Source of the DNA: a virus
Length of the DNA: 43,959 nucleotides
IMG/VR virus record: IMGVR_UViG_3300014868_000003
Coordinates: 1-43,959 of that record
Direction: 5' to 3' (one strand)
The translations under genes and the position numbers were made by a program. Of the stretch, positions 32,519 to 38,659 are shown piece by piece. The notes below the pieces were generated by a model. The model saw only the letters and a program-made list of their open reading frames with translations, did not search any database and had not been told where the DNA came from. Every line of letters begins with the position of its first letter. Within the stretch, counting starts at the first letter, position 1.

Positions 32519-32728
32519 TCAGCGTTTCCGACGCCTCTGGTCATCGAGTGAGGTGACTTTAGCCCGCGCCTCCCCCCGATCGTCACGACCCTGTAACGAC
32601 GCGCTGTCTGTCCTGTCCACCGAGTCATATCGGCTGCGTGCAGCCCGGTTCCTAGGGTCATGGAAGGGGAGCACGCCACGAGCCTCCGTCAAGTGCGACC
32701 GCGCTGGACGCGGCCGGGGCGTCGTCAC
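32519..32728 (-). CDS. small Arg/Asp-rich protein coupled to repressor
   Basis: 69 residues on the minus strand from GTG 32728-32726, overlapping the repressor stop (GTGA). The sequence is Arg/Asp/Ser-rich and likely disordered (SVDRTDSASLQGRDDRGEAR, VTSLDDQRRRKR). A following small membrane gene starts 14 bases on. It may be a genuine short regulator or read-through coding space; coding support is moderate. Confidence 0.35.
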   Translation of the reverse strand: MTTPRPRPARSHLTEARGVLPFHDPRNRAARSRYDSVDRTDSASLQGRDDRGEARAKVTSLDDQRRRKR

Positions 32729-32988
32729 CTGACGGATCGCCGTCCCGGTGACCCCCGGGTACTGAAGTAGGCGTCGAACTCAGTCTCGACGTCATGGAGT
32801 AAGTCCCGCCACGGGCAACCCAGCGCGGTCGCCAGCGCCTCCACGGTCTCCGGGCGAGGCGGGAAACGCCGCTGCTCCAGGCTCGAGACGGTGGACTGGC
32901 CTTTGTGGCCCAGCCGCTCGGCGAGCTGCTCCTGGGTGAGCTTCGCTTTCTTGCGGGCGGCGATGAGCGCGTCCCCGAAGGTCCGCAT
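32725..32988 (-). CDS. XRE-family repressor (CI-like)
   Basis: 87 residues on the minus strand from ATG 32988 (an upstream GTG at 33009 is also possible). It is a complete HTH_XRE domain: FGDALIAARKKAKLTQEQLA, ERLGHKGQSTVSSLEQ, then FPPRPETVEALATALGCPW. A short acidic/basic tail replaces a CI protease domain, so SOS-type autocleavage is unlikely. It is divergent from a Cro-like gene across an AT-rich operator region, the layout of a lysis-lysogeny switch. It heads the minus-strand lysogeny operon. Confidence 0.8.
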   Translation of the reverse strand: MRTFGDALIAARKKAKLTQEQLAERLGHKGQSTVSSLEQRRFPPRPETVEALATALGCPWRDLLHDVETEFDAYFSTRGSPGRRSVR

Positions 32989-33009
32989 GAGCGCAGAGGC
33001 TAAGCCCAC

Positions 33010-33090
33010 AAGCCCCTATCTGTCAAAGAGTTAGATAATGCAATTATTCGCTTGACAGGGATATCGGCGTTATAGGAATATCTGCACACG
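33010..33090. promoter_or_regulatory. divergent repressor/Cro operator-promoter region
   Basis: This 81-base gap is the most AT-rich intergenic stretch noted. It contains an inverted repeat CTGTCAA (33020-33026)/TTGACAG (33052-33058), GATAAT at 33034-33039 and TTGACA at 33052-33057; the last could serve as a -35 for the Cro-like gene, but the best downstream -10 is not well spaced. The repeats are candidate repressor half-sites. Confidence 0.5.
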
Positions 33091-33300
33091 ATGAAAGCGG
33101 TCTCGCGACGACTCAAGGTGCTCCGGGCTGACAAGGACATTACGCAGCGGGACGTGGCGCGCAAAGCCAACATGCCGCTCCTGCGGTACTGGGAAATCGA
33201 AAACGGCTATCGCGAGCCGGACGATTCAGAGAAGGCGCGGATCGCTGGCGTGCTCGGCGCGACGGCCGACGAGGTCTTCGGCGAAGCGGTGGCGTCATGA
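33091..33300 (+). CDS. Cro-like XRE regulator
   Basis: 69 residues from ATG 33091. Single HTH_XRE domain: RRLKVLRADKDITQRDVARK, then ANMPLLRYWEIENGYREP and EKARIAGVLGATADEVFG. Divergent from the repressor and first in the rightward early operon, the usual place for Cro or an early anti-repressor. Its end overlaps a small minus-strand ORF by 6 bases. Confidence 0.75.
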   Translation: MKAVSRRLKVLRADKDITQRDVARKANMPLLRYWEIENGYREPDDSEKARIAGVLGATADEVFGEAVAS

Positions 33301-33366
33301 CCAGGACAGCCACGCGGCGAGACCGATCAGGCAGAGCGATGCGAGCGCGATCAGACAGTCCGTCAT
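33295..33366 (-). CDS. 23-residue membrane peptide, minus strand
   Basis: ATG at 33366-33364 overlaps the stop of the upstream minus ORF (ATGA). The peptide is one hydrophobic helix (LIALASLCLIGLAAWLSW). The plus-strand reading over the same bases uses many AGA/AGG/CGA codons, while this reading has GC-rich third positions, so the minus reading is favoured. Function unknown. Confidence 0.35.
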   Translation of the reverse strand: MTDCLIALASLCLIGLAAWLSWS

Positions 33367-33527
33367 CGGCCCGCCAGCGCGCGCTCAAGTTGGCGGCAGG
33401 CGTGACGCAGGCGCCGGCGCGCGGCAATGACCTTTCGCAGGGCCCGGGTCACAGCGACCGAATCGGGCACGGGCTCTGCGCGCTGGTGGGGGCGTTTCGT
33501 TGCGGTGTCGAGGGTGAGGCTCGGCAT
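33363..33527 (-). CDS. small helical protein, minus strand
   Basis: 54 residues from ATG 33527-33525, whose bases nearly coincide with the start of the plus-strand gene at 33526. A C-terminal basic helix (VTRALRKVIAARRRLRHACR) suggests nucleic-acid or protein binding. Third-position GC is high throughout. It overlaps the next minus ORF by ATGA. Whether this or the opposing 78-residue plus ORF (33297-33533) is real cannot be settled by eye. Confidence 0.4.
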   Translation of the reverse strand: MPSLTLDTATKRPHQRAEPVPDSVAVTRALRKVIAARRRLRHACRQLERALAGR

Positions 33528-33879
33528 GGCTGAGAGTCTCAACCGCCGCGCCGCCGACCGCCACGTCATGCTTCGTGACGTCCGGCCGGAAATGGCGAAA
33601 GTGGGCCTGAGCGACGTCAATGCCGTTGACGTGCGGCGGCTGGTGGCCGCGGCGTTCAAGACCGCGATCCGCCTCTGCGATTGGGATATCGACAAGACGA
33701 CCGCGGACAAGCTCGATATTCACGCCTCCGATCTGACGCGCTGGTGTTCAGGCGAAAGGCCGGTGCAGATCGACAAGGTCATGGCTGTGTCGCCACTCAA
33801 CGGGCATTTCTCGCTGGCGCTGTTCAAGTTGTCGGGGGGCCGCGTCGAGATCGTCGCGCGCATGGAGCACACGGCATGA
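33526..33879 (+). CDS. putative early HTH-type regulator
   Basis: 117 residues from ATG 33526. The middle reads like a compact phage HTH: FKTAIRLCDWDIDKTTADKL, then DIHASDLTRWCSGERPVQID, then LNGHFSLALFKLSGGRVEIV. The spacing resembles the CII/HTH domain in which a conserved Trp precedes a short recognition helix. It overlaps the AlpA-like gene (ATGA), so the two are co-expressed. A role in early transcription is likely. Confidence 0.5.
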   Translation: MAESLNRRAADRHVMLRDVRPEMAKVGLSDVNAVDVRRLVAAAFKTAIRLCDWDIDKTTADKLDIHASDLTRWCSGERPVQIDKVMAVSPLNGHFSLALFKLSGGRVEIVARMEHTA

Positions 33880-34073
33880 ACGACGACGCCTTGCTCCCGG
33901 TGAAGGACGTCTGTAAGCGCGTCGGGCTTGGCCGGACGCGGATCTATGAACTCTGCCGCGCGAAGCGGTTCCCACAGCCGACGTTGATCGGATCGTCGGC
34001 CCGGTGGAGTGCAAACGAGATCAACGGGTGGATCGCGGATCGGTTGGCCGAGAGGGAAGCGAGGACCGCATGA
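33876..34073 (+). CDS. AlpA-type MerR-like regulator
   Basis: 65 residues from ATG 33876 (ATGA overlap). A complete AlpA/excisionase-like winged HTH: LLPVKDVCKRVGLGRTRIYE, LCRAKRFPQPTLIGSSARWS, ANEINGWIADRLAERE. AlpA proteins activate integrase or act as excisionases in prophages. Here it sits in the early lytic operon rather than beside int, so either role is possible. Confidence 0.75.
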   Translation: MNDDALLPVKDVCKRVGLGRTRIYELCRAKRFPQPTLIGSSARWSANEINGWIADRLAEREARTA

Positions 34074-34165
34074 GCCGAATGAACGTCACACACAACGGCA
34101 TGACCTGGGCAGTGAGCGAGGCCGACTTGCTCGTGCTTCTGCGCTGGATGCGGCGGGCCGCGTGA
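34070..34165 (+). CDS. 31-residue hypothetical peptide
   Basis: ATG 34070 overlaps the upstream stop, and the stop overlaps the next GTG (GTGA). The product has a short helix (SEADLLVLLRWMRRAA). Coupling on both sides is the only support. Confidence 0.35.
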   Translation: MSRMNVTHNGMTWAVSEADLLVLLRWMRRAA

Positions 34166-34323
34166 CGACGCTCCTGATGTGGACCGCGCTGGCCGTCGTG
34201 CTCGGCAGTCTGGCCGCGTTGATGCTGCTGCGCTGGCTGTTCGGAGGCGATCGCTCGCCGTTCGATTACTACCCGGATCTCCCCACAGAGGACCGGACGC
34301 CCTGGGAAGGCGAATCGCACTGA
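34162..34323 (+). CDS. single-span membrane protein
   Basis: 53 residues from GTG 34162. One hydrophobic helix (LLMWTALAVVLGSLAALMLL) then an acidic, Pro-rich cytoplasmic or periplasmic tail (DRSPFDYYPDLPTEDRTPWE). An early-expressed small membrane protein could alter the host envelope or block other phages; no family match. Confidence 0.5.
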   Translation: MTTLLMWTALAVVLGSLAALMLLRWLFGGDRSPFDYYPDLPTEDRTPWEGESH

Positions 34324-34331
34324 AACGGAAA

Positions 34332-34351
34332 GGCCCGGGTGCAACCGGGCC
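34332..34351 (+). other. short GC hairpin between early genes
   Basis: GGCCCGG (34332-34338) pairs with CCGGGCC (34345-34351) around gtgcaa. No U-run follows on the plus strand, while the minus strand would read a T-rich tail. It may attenuate early transcription or be a structured 5' leader for the next gene. Confidence 0.4.
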
Positions 34352-34370
34352 AGTCAGGAGAGATCAGGTG

Positions 34371-34832
34371 ATGCGAAGCAGTCTAGCACGGCAGGCGTGG
34401 GAAGTCGCCGCCACGATGAACGAGGCGCAGCGCGGTGCGCTGGAGGAAATCATGCCAGCGCCCTTGCCGCCGAAAGCGCCGAACGTGATCGCCGAGGCGA
34501 TGGTGGAGCGGGCCGTGAACAAGCTGGCCGACCACCTGAGCGCGCTCGACAACGCGCCATATGGCTTGGAGGGCGTGGCGCTGGAGACGATGCCCGAGGA
34601 CTACCGGCTGAAGCTCGTCAACGACGCCACGGTGATCTACACGTCGCGCAATCCGCGGCTCCGGGCCAACGCTGAGTCCCGCGTCGTGCAGCGCATTCTC
34701 AACCGGGAGGAAGCGGCGCACGAAGAGCGCGGCGAGGACTTCACCGAGGCCGAACGCCAGCGCGTGGAACAGATCGCGTCTGAGGCCCTGCACTTGCTCA
34801 CGCGGGAACTGTTGCGGGAGGCCGGCCGATGA
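34371..34832 (+). CDS. helical early protein beside ERF
   Basis: 153 residues from ATG 34371; a GTG at 34368 is better spaced from AGGAG (34356-34360). Helical throughout (LARQAWEVAATMNEAQRGAL, AMVERAVNKLADHLSALDNA, ERQRVEQIASEALHLLTREL). The stop overlaps the ERF gene (ATGA). Its position suggests a recombination accessory or single-strand DNA-binding helper. No named family. Confidence 0.55.
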   Translation: MRSSLARQAWEVAATMNEAQRGALEEIMPAPLPPKAPNVIAEAMVERAVNKLADHLSALDNAPYGLEGVALETMPEDYRLKLVNDATVIYTSRNPRLRANAESRVVQRILNREEAAHEERGEDFTEAERQRVEQIASEALHLLTRELLREAGR

Positions 34833-35614
34833 GCCCTGTCACCCAACCGGAACTCTCGCCCGTGGTGGACTTGGAAGTCCGGCCGAAGGGCGAAGCCTTG
34901 CAGGCGACCGTGGAGAGCGGTCTGACGATCTTCGAGCGCATGGCCCGCGATCCCTCGGTGGACGTGGACAAGCTGGAACGCCTGATGCAGATGCACGAGC
35001 GGGCAACGGCGCGGTTCGCGGAGGAACAGTTCAACGGGGCGATGACGTCAGCGCAGACCGAGATGCGCCAGATCGCTACGGACGCCTACAACCCGCAGAC
35101 GAAAAGCAAGTACGCCACCTACGCGAAGCTGGACTCGGCCCTTCGTCCGCTCTACACGCGCCACGGCTTCGGCCTGTCATTCGACACGGCGGAAAGCCCG
35201 CTCCCTCAGCATGTCCGCGTCCTCTGTTACGTGACCCATAACCAGGGCCACGCGCGGACCTACAAGGCGGACATTCCGGCGGACGGCAAGGGGGCCAAGG
35301 GCGGCGACGTGATGACGCTCACGCATGCCTTCGGGGCGGCGACGGCCTACGGGATGCGCTACCTGCTCAAGATGATTTTCAACGTCGCGATCGGGGAGGA
35401 AGACCGCGACGGCAACATGCCGAGAGAGACGGCGGACCCGCCGGCCGGATATGAGAAGTGGTTTACCGAGTTCAAGCTGACGGCGCCCAACGGGCTCGCG
35501 GCGTTGACGCTGTTCTTCCAGGGCGGGAAGCCGGAGTATCGCGACTTCCTGACGAAGCACGACGCGGCGCGCAAAGCCGAAATCCAGGCGGCTGCCCGAA
35601 AGGCTGGGCGCTGA
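34829..35614 (+). CDS. ERF-family single-strand annealing protein
   Basis: 261 residues from ATG 34829 (ATGA). The ERF core is visible: FNGAMTSAQTEMRQIATDAY, YATYAKLDSALRPLYTRHGF, MTLTHAFGAATAYGMRYLLK. ERF proteins anneal complementary single strands for RecA-independent recombination or to circularise phage DNA. Next comes a YqaJ-type exonuclease gene, the usual partner. The C-terminal helical tail (EIQAAARKAGR) is variable in the family. Confidence 0.85.
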   Translation: MSPVTQPELSPVVDLEVRPKGEALQATVESGLTIFERMARDPSVDVDKLERLMQMHERATARFAEEQFNGAMTSAQTEMRQIATDAYNPQTKSKYATYAKLDSALRPLYTRHGFGLSFDTAESPLPQHVRVLCYVTHNQGHARTYKADIPADGKGAKGGDVMTLTHAFGAATAYGMRYLLKMIFNVAIGEEDRDGNMPRETADPPAGYEKWFTEFKLTAPNGLAALTLFFQGGKPEYRDFLTKHDAARKAEIQAAARKAGR

Positions 35615-36273
35615 TGAGGATTCACGACGTCGCCCAGCGATCCGAGGAATGGCGGTTGCTTCGGTTGGGCCGGCTGACTGGATCGCGGGCGAAGGACGCG
35701 CTCGCCACCATCAAGTCGGGCGAGGCCGCCGCGCGCCGGGATCTGCGGATGCAGTTGTGCATCGAGCGGCTGACCGGCATTCCCACCGAGAACGGCTACG
35801 TCAACGCGGACATGCAGTGGGGCATTGACCACGAGGCCGAGGCCATCGCCGCCTACGAGGCGCTGTCCGGTGCCCTGGTGGAGCCGATCGGCTTCTGTGA
35901 ACACGACGAGTGGATGGCCGGCACGTCGCCGGACGGCTTCGTGGGCGACGACGGGATCTTGTCCGTGAAGTGCCCACGTTCTGCGAATCACGCCGGCTAT
36001 CTCCGCGGCGGCGTCGAACCGCGTGAGCACGCCGCGCAGAACACGCACGAGCTCTGGCTGACCGACCGGAAGTGGATCGATTTCGTCTCGTTCGACCCGA
36101 GGATGCCGGACGGCTTGCGGCTGTTCGTGGTGCGATGCACGAGGACGCGCGATCAGATCGGCGCCTACGAGGTGAACGTCCACAACTTCCTGGCCGAAGT
36201 AACCGTCGAGGAACAAGCCTTGCGGACGCTGGCGGGAATGCAGTGGCGAGCGGCGGCCGAGGCCACGGCATGA
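35614..36273 (+). CDS. YqaJ-like exonuclease with altered active site
   Basis: 219 residues from ATG 35614 (TGATG overlap). Family features: SEEWRLLRLGRLTGSRAKDA, WGIDHEAEAIAAYEALSG, and the catalytic Asp region GTSPDGFVGDDG. In relatives the last acid sits in an E-x-K box (typically VEIKCP), but here the strand reads ILSVKCP, with Ser in place of Glu. The change needs three base substitutions (tcc versus gag/gaa), so it is not a simple sequencing error. It may be inactive, or use another acid. Partner of the ERF protein upstream. Confidence 0.7.
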   Translation: MRIHDVAQRSEEWRLLRLGRLTGSRAKDALATIKSGEAAARRDLRMQLCIERLTGIPTENGYVNADMQWGIDHEAEAIAAYEALSGALVEPIGFCEHDEWMAGTSPDGFVGDDGILSVKCPRSANHAGYLRGGVEPREHAAQNTHELWLTDRKWIDFVSFDPRMPDGLRLFVVRCTRTRDQIGAYEVNVHNFLAEVTVEEQALRTLAGMQWRAAAEATA

Positions 36274-36713
36274 ACTTCCTAGGGCTCGTCACCGAGGACG
36301 GCGCCAAGCTCGTCTTGGACAAGCCCGACGTCTACCGCGAGTACATCAAGAAGTTCGCGGCCGATGAAGTCGTGGTGTCCGTCAAGAGGAAGCCCCGCGG
36401 CCAAGGGACGCAGCAGCTTCGGTACTACCGCGGCGTCGTTGTGCCTGACATCGCGGAAGCCTGCGGCTACTCAGACCCAGACGATTACCAGTCCGTGCAT
36501 GAGGCGATGGCCTGGAAGTTCCTGCGGTTGCCCGATGGGCCGTTTGGGGAGCCGCGGCGCCGCTCCACGTCCAAGTCGGATCTCACCCTGGACGAGATGA
36601 CGCGCTTTCTCGATCAGGTGATCACGTTTGCCGAGACGACGATCCCCGGCTGCCGCGTGCGCCGGCCAGAGGAAGTCGAGATGGACAACACCGTCGATCA
36701 GGAGTGGATATGA
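36270..36713 (+). CDS. NinB-like recombination-associated protein
   Basis: 147 residues from ATG 36270 (ATGA overlap). The layout resembles NinB/DUF1367-type proteins: LRYYRGVVVPDIAEACGYSD, DDYQSVHEAMAWKFLRLPDG, TLDEMTRFLDQVITFAETTI. Such proteins sit in phage recombination loci and affect branched DNA. The assignment is by pattern and context only. The stop overlaps the next ATG. Confidence 0.45.
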   Translation: MNFLGLVTEDGAKLVLDKPDVYREYIKKFAADEVVVSVKRKPRGQGTQQLRYYRGVVVPDIAEACGYSDPDDYQSVHEAMAWKFLRLPDGPFGEPRRRSTSKSDLTLDEMTRFLDQVITFAETTIPGCRVRRPEEVEMDNTVDQEWI

Positions 36714-36910
36714 AATGCGAAGCCTGCGGCCGCGTCCTCCAGCCCGGAGACGAGCGCGAACGCTACGAACGCGGCGACCGGGATCAGCCGTCCTACTCGG
36801 AGCCCTGTTGCCGGTTCTGCCATAGCTCCGAGGACGATCTCGATCGGCTGCGAGACGCGCGCTACGACGTCCTGATGAGCGAAGCGGCGGAACAGGGGTG
36901 GGCTCGCTGA
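36710..36910 (+). CDS. small zinc-ribbon protein
   Basis: 66 residues from ATG 36710 (ATGA). CEACGRVL and CCRFCHSS form a zinc ribbon in the first 40 residues; the rest is a charged helix (DDLDRLRDARYDVLMSEAAE). One of many CxxC proteins in this genome. It shares a base with the following HNH gene. Confidence 0.6.
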   Translation: MKCEACGRVLQPGDERERYERGDRDQPSYSEPCCRFCHSSEDDLDRLRDARYDVLMSEAAEQGWAR

Positions 36911-37254
36911 TGGCGACGACGGCCCGCATTCAACAGACGCGGCTGGACGCGAAGCGCGCGAAGGCCCGAGCGGAGGCCCGGACGTGGCTCGACGTCTGCC
37001 GCGCCGTGAACGTCCGCGATAACTACACCTGTCGCTCGTGCGGGCGGCGATGCGTCCAGACGTTGACCGTGCAGGATGACCGACTAGAGCACCACCACGT
37101 CATCCCGAAGTCGAAGGGCGGCCCGGACACGACGGCGAACGTCTGCATCCTGTGCCTCCAGTGCCACGACGAACGGCACGTCAAGCGGACGCTGCACATC
37201 AGCGGCGATGCCAACGGCGAATTGACGATTCAGCATAACGCGGTGCTCCGATGA
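36910..37254 (+). CDS. HNH endonuclease
   Basis: 114 residues from ATG 36910. Zinc ligands CRSCGRRC (C41/C44) and CILCLQC (C82/C85) flank the HNH core EHHHVIPKSKGGPDTTANVC, where the first His residues (61-63) hold the catalytic base. A basic N-terminal helix (RLDAKRAKARAEARTWLDV) probably contacts DNA. HNH enzymes next to terminases help packaging, but this one is in the early replication/recombination block, so a role in DNA processing is equally likely. Confidence 0.8.
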   Translation: MATTARIQQTRLDAKRAKARAEARTWLDVCRAVNVRDNYTCRSCGRRCVQTLTVQDDRLEHHHVIPKSKGGPDTTANVCILCLQCHDERHVKRTLHISGDANGELTIQHNAVLR

Positions 37255-37290
37255 TCCGGGGCGTCAGCGTCAGGAGGGGACGGTAGCGCA

Positions 37291-37482
37291 ATGGCAAAGC
37301 ATACGCAGCGAATCCAGCCCGACGATCTCGTGTGGTTCGATTGGAATGGCTTCAGGTGCGTAAGCCCGGTTCTGGCCGTCAATCGCACGACCGTCCGCGT
37401 GGCGGTATCAGCGGGCGAGCGACTTCTAGACAAGGCCCGCATTCTTGAGCACGACCCTGCGCCCAAACGAGGCCGCCCGTGA
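37291..37482 (+). CDS. small beta-barrel-like hypothetical protein
   Basis: 63 residues from ATG 37291, with AGGAGGGG about 12 bases upstream. Alternating strands (LVWFDWNGFRCVSPVLAVNR, TTVRVAVSAGERLLDKARIL) suggest an SH3- or Tudor-like barrel. It overlaps the next GTG (GTGA). Function unknown. Confidence 0.5.
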   Translation: MAKHTQRIQPDDLVWFDWNGFRCVSPVLAVNRTTVRVAVSAGERLLDKARILEHDPAPKRGRP

Positions 37483-37682
37483 TCCGCCGTCTCCTGCGCG
37501 CCCTGTTCGGCTGCCGCCACGACTACACCTACTCGGAGCGTCGGGATCTGCATGGCGTGCCCGTCATGCACCGGGTTTGCTGGAGTTGCGGCCATGCAAG
37601 CCCCACCCTGCGCCGCGTGCCCTCGGAGCATCGACGGGCGTATGACGTCGGCGCCGTGAAGCCGTTGAGGATCATCAAGTGA
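37479..37682 (+). CDS. small CxxC-containing protein
   Basis: 67 residues from GTG 37479. Basic N-terminus (MIRRLLRALFGCRHDYTYSE) with one Cys-His pair and CWSCGHASP downstream, possibly one zinc site (C..H/C..C). The C-terminus is basic and aliphatic (VGAVKPLRIIK). Stop overlaps the following GTG. No family. Confidence 0.5.
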   Translation: MIRRLLRALFGCRHDYTYSERRDLHGVPVMHRVCWSCGHASPTLRRVPSEHRRAYDVGAVKPLRIIK

Positions 37683-38011
37683 ACCTGTTCGACCTGGCCG
37701 AGCGGCAGATCGCGGACACGTCCTTGGAGGCGTATCGGAAGATCCTGCCGACGCTCACGCGCAGCGAGATCGCCGTCTTCCTCGCGCTCTGCGATCTCTG
37801 CGAACGGTACGAGAACGCCACAGGCGGGGAACTCGCGATCGTCATGGGCACGCGGGAAACGTCCACGCGCCCACGACTGAACGGCCTGGAGAAAAAGGGT
37901 TGGATCGAGAAGACGGCGGCGCGGCCGAGTCGCGCGAAGTTTGAAGGCACGGCGCACGGATACCGGCCAGTCGTGCCACGCGCCGCAGTGGAGCGAATGC
38001 AGACAGCGTAA
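37679..38011 (+). CDS. winged-helix DNA-binding protein
   Basis: 110 residues from GTG 37679. The middle is a MarR-like winged helix: LTRSEIAVFLALCDLCERYE, ELAIVMGTRETSTRPRLNGL, EKKGWIEKTAARPSRAKFEG. Such domains occur in phage replication initiators and regulators. It lies two genes before the O-like replication gene and may regulate or assist replication. Confidence 0.65.
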   Translation: MNLFDLAERQIADTSLEAYRKILPTLTRSEIAVFLALCDLCERYENATGGELAIVMGTRETSTRPRLNGLEKKGWIEKTAARPSRAKFEGTAHGYRPVVPRAAVERMQTA

Positions 38012-38110
38012 TCACAGCACGATCCGAGGGCGCGGCACGCGAACAGACTCCCCACGAGCCGCGCAATGGGAGCCTCGGTAGCACGACGGAGTTAGTTAGG
38101 CGGCGGTCGG
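38012..38110 (+). promoter_or_regulatory. 99-base gap before the low-GC cargo gene
   Basis: No ORF overlap here, unlike the tightly packed operon around it. The 3' half (gttagttagg, gttgttagacg) is less GC-rich. No clear sigma-70 pair or terminator was found. It likely marks the edge of an inserted gene. Confidence 0.3.
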
Positions 38111-38659
38111 TTGTTAGACGTTGATATTGTCAAGGCGGCAATAAAAGAGGCCCATGAATACGTCGCTGTGAACATCACGAGGTTGATGTTTTGGACGTTC
38201 AACTTTGAGCTCGCCCCGCATTCTCCGCTCGAGACAAAAGTAGAGAGCCCCGCCGAGGCAGTCTTCCTAATCTGGTGGCTTGCTCACCAGTACAGCGAAC
38301 CCTCAGACCCGTATCGGCTCAAGAAGCAAGTCGAGGTCAAGGCCGGCGAGAAAAGCTATCGCTTCGACTTTGTTGTCACCGTCGAAGAGGTATTCGGCGT
38401 GGAGGGCGAACAACTTCCGGTGGCTGTTGAAATCGACGGACATGCCTTCCATGAGAAGACGCGCGATCAGGTGTCTTACCGGAATAAGCGCGACCGTGAC
38501 CTGCAAGTCGCAGGCTATCAAGTTCTCCACTTCTCCTACAGCGAGCTCGTCAAAAACCCGATCGCCTGCGTCGAGGAAGTTCACGCCGCTGCGAGCTCAG
38601 CCCATGAGCGCATCTCATACGACAGATGGCAGAAGTCGAAGTCTGAGGGCAAGAACTGA
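38111..38659 (+). CDS. PD-(D/E)XK endonuclease-like cargo protein
   Basis: 182 residues from TTG 38111; no better in-frame start with a ribosome site is seen. The C-terminal half matches DUF559/Vsr-like PD-(D/E)XK nucleases: YRFDFVVTVEEVFG, LPVAVEIDGHAFHEKTRDQV, YRNKRDRDLQVAGYQVLHFS. E-I-D-G-H after a strand and a Lys-Arg-Asp box fit the catalytic core. GC is near 55% in sampled lines against mid 60s around it, and the gene sits alone after a 99-base gap. It looks recently acquired: a phage defence, host-takeover or repair nuclease. Confidence 0.65.
   Translation: MLDVDIVKAAIKEAHEYVAVNITRLMFWTFNFELAPHSPLETKVESPAEAVFLIWWLAHQYSEPSDPYRLKKQVEVKAGEKSYRFDFVVTVEEVFGVEGEQLPVAVEIDGHAFHEKTRDQVSYRNKRDRDLQVAGYQVLHFSYSELVKNPIACVEEVHAAASSAHERISYDRWQKSKSEGKN

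Noticed and set aside
32355-32732. Plus-strand ORF across the lysogeny operon
   Set aside because: It overlaps the coupled minus-strand repressor operon and lacks a ribosome site or recognisable fold.
3306-33068. Recurring TATCGGC motif as an operator family
   Set aside because: It appears at 3306, 3323, 7669 and 33062 in gaps but also in coding sequence (near 6246 and 31685), so chance occurrence cannot be excluded.
33297-33533. Plus-strand 78-residue ORF overlapping the small minus ORFs
   Set aside because: It starts with several AGA/AGG/CGA codons and has less GC-biased third positions. Kept only as an alternative to the minus pair.
34332-34351. Rho-independent terminator between early genes
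   Set aside because: The hairpin has no U-run on the coding strand and the early genes continue directly, so only a structural note was kept.
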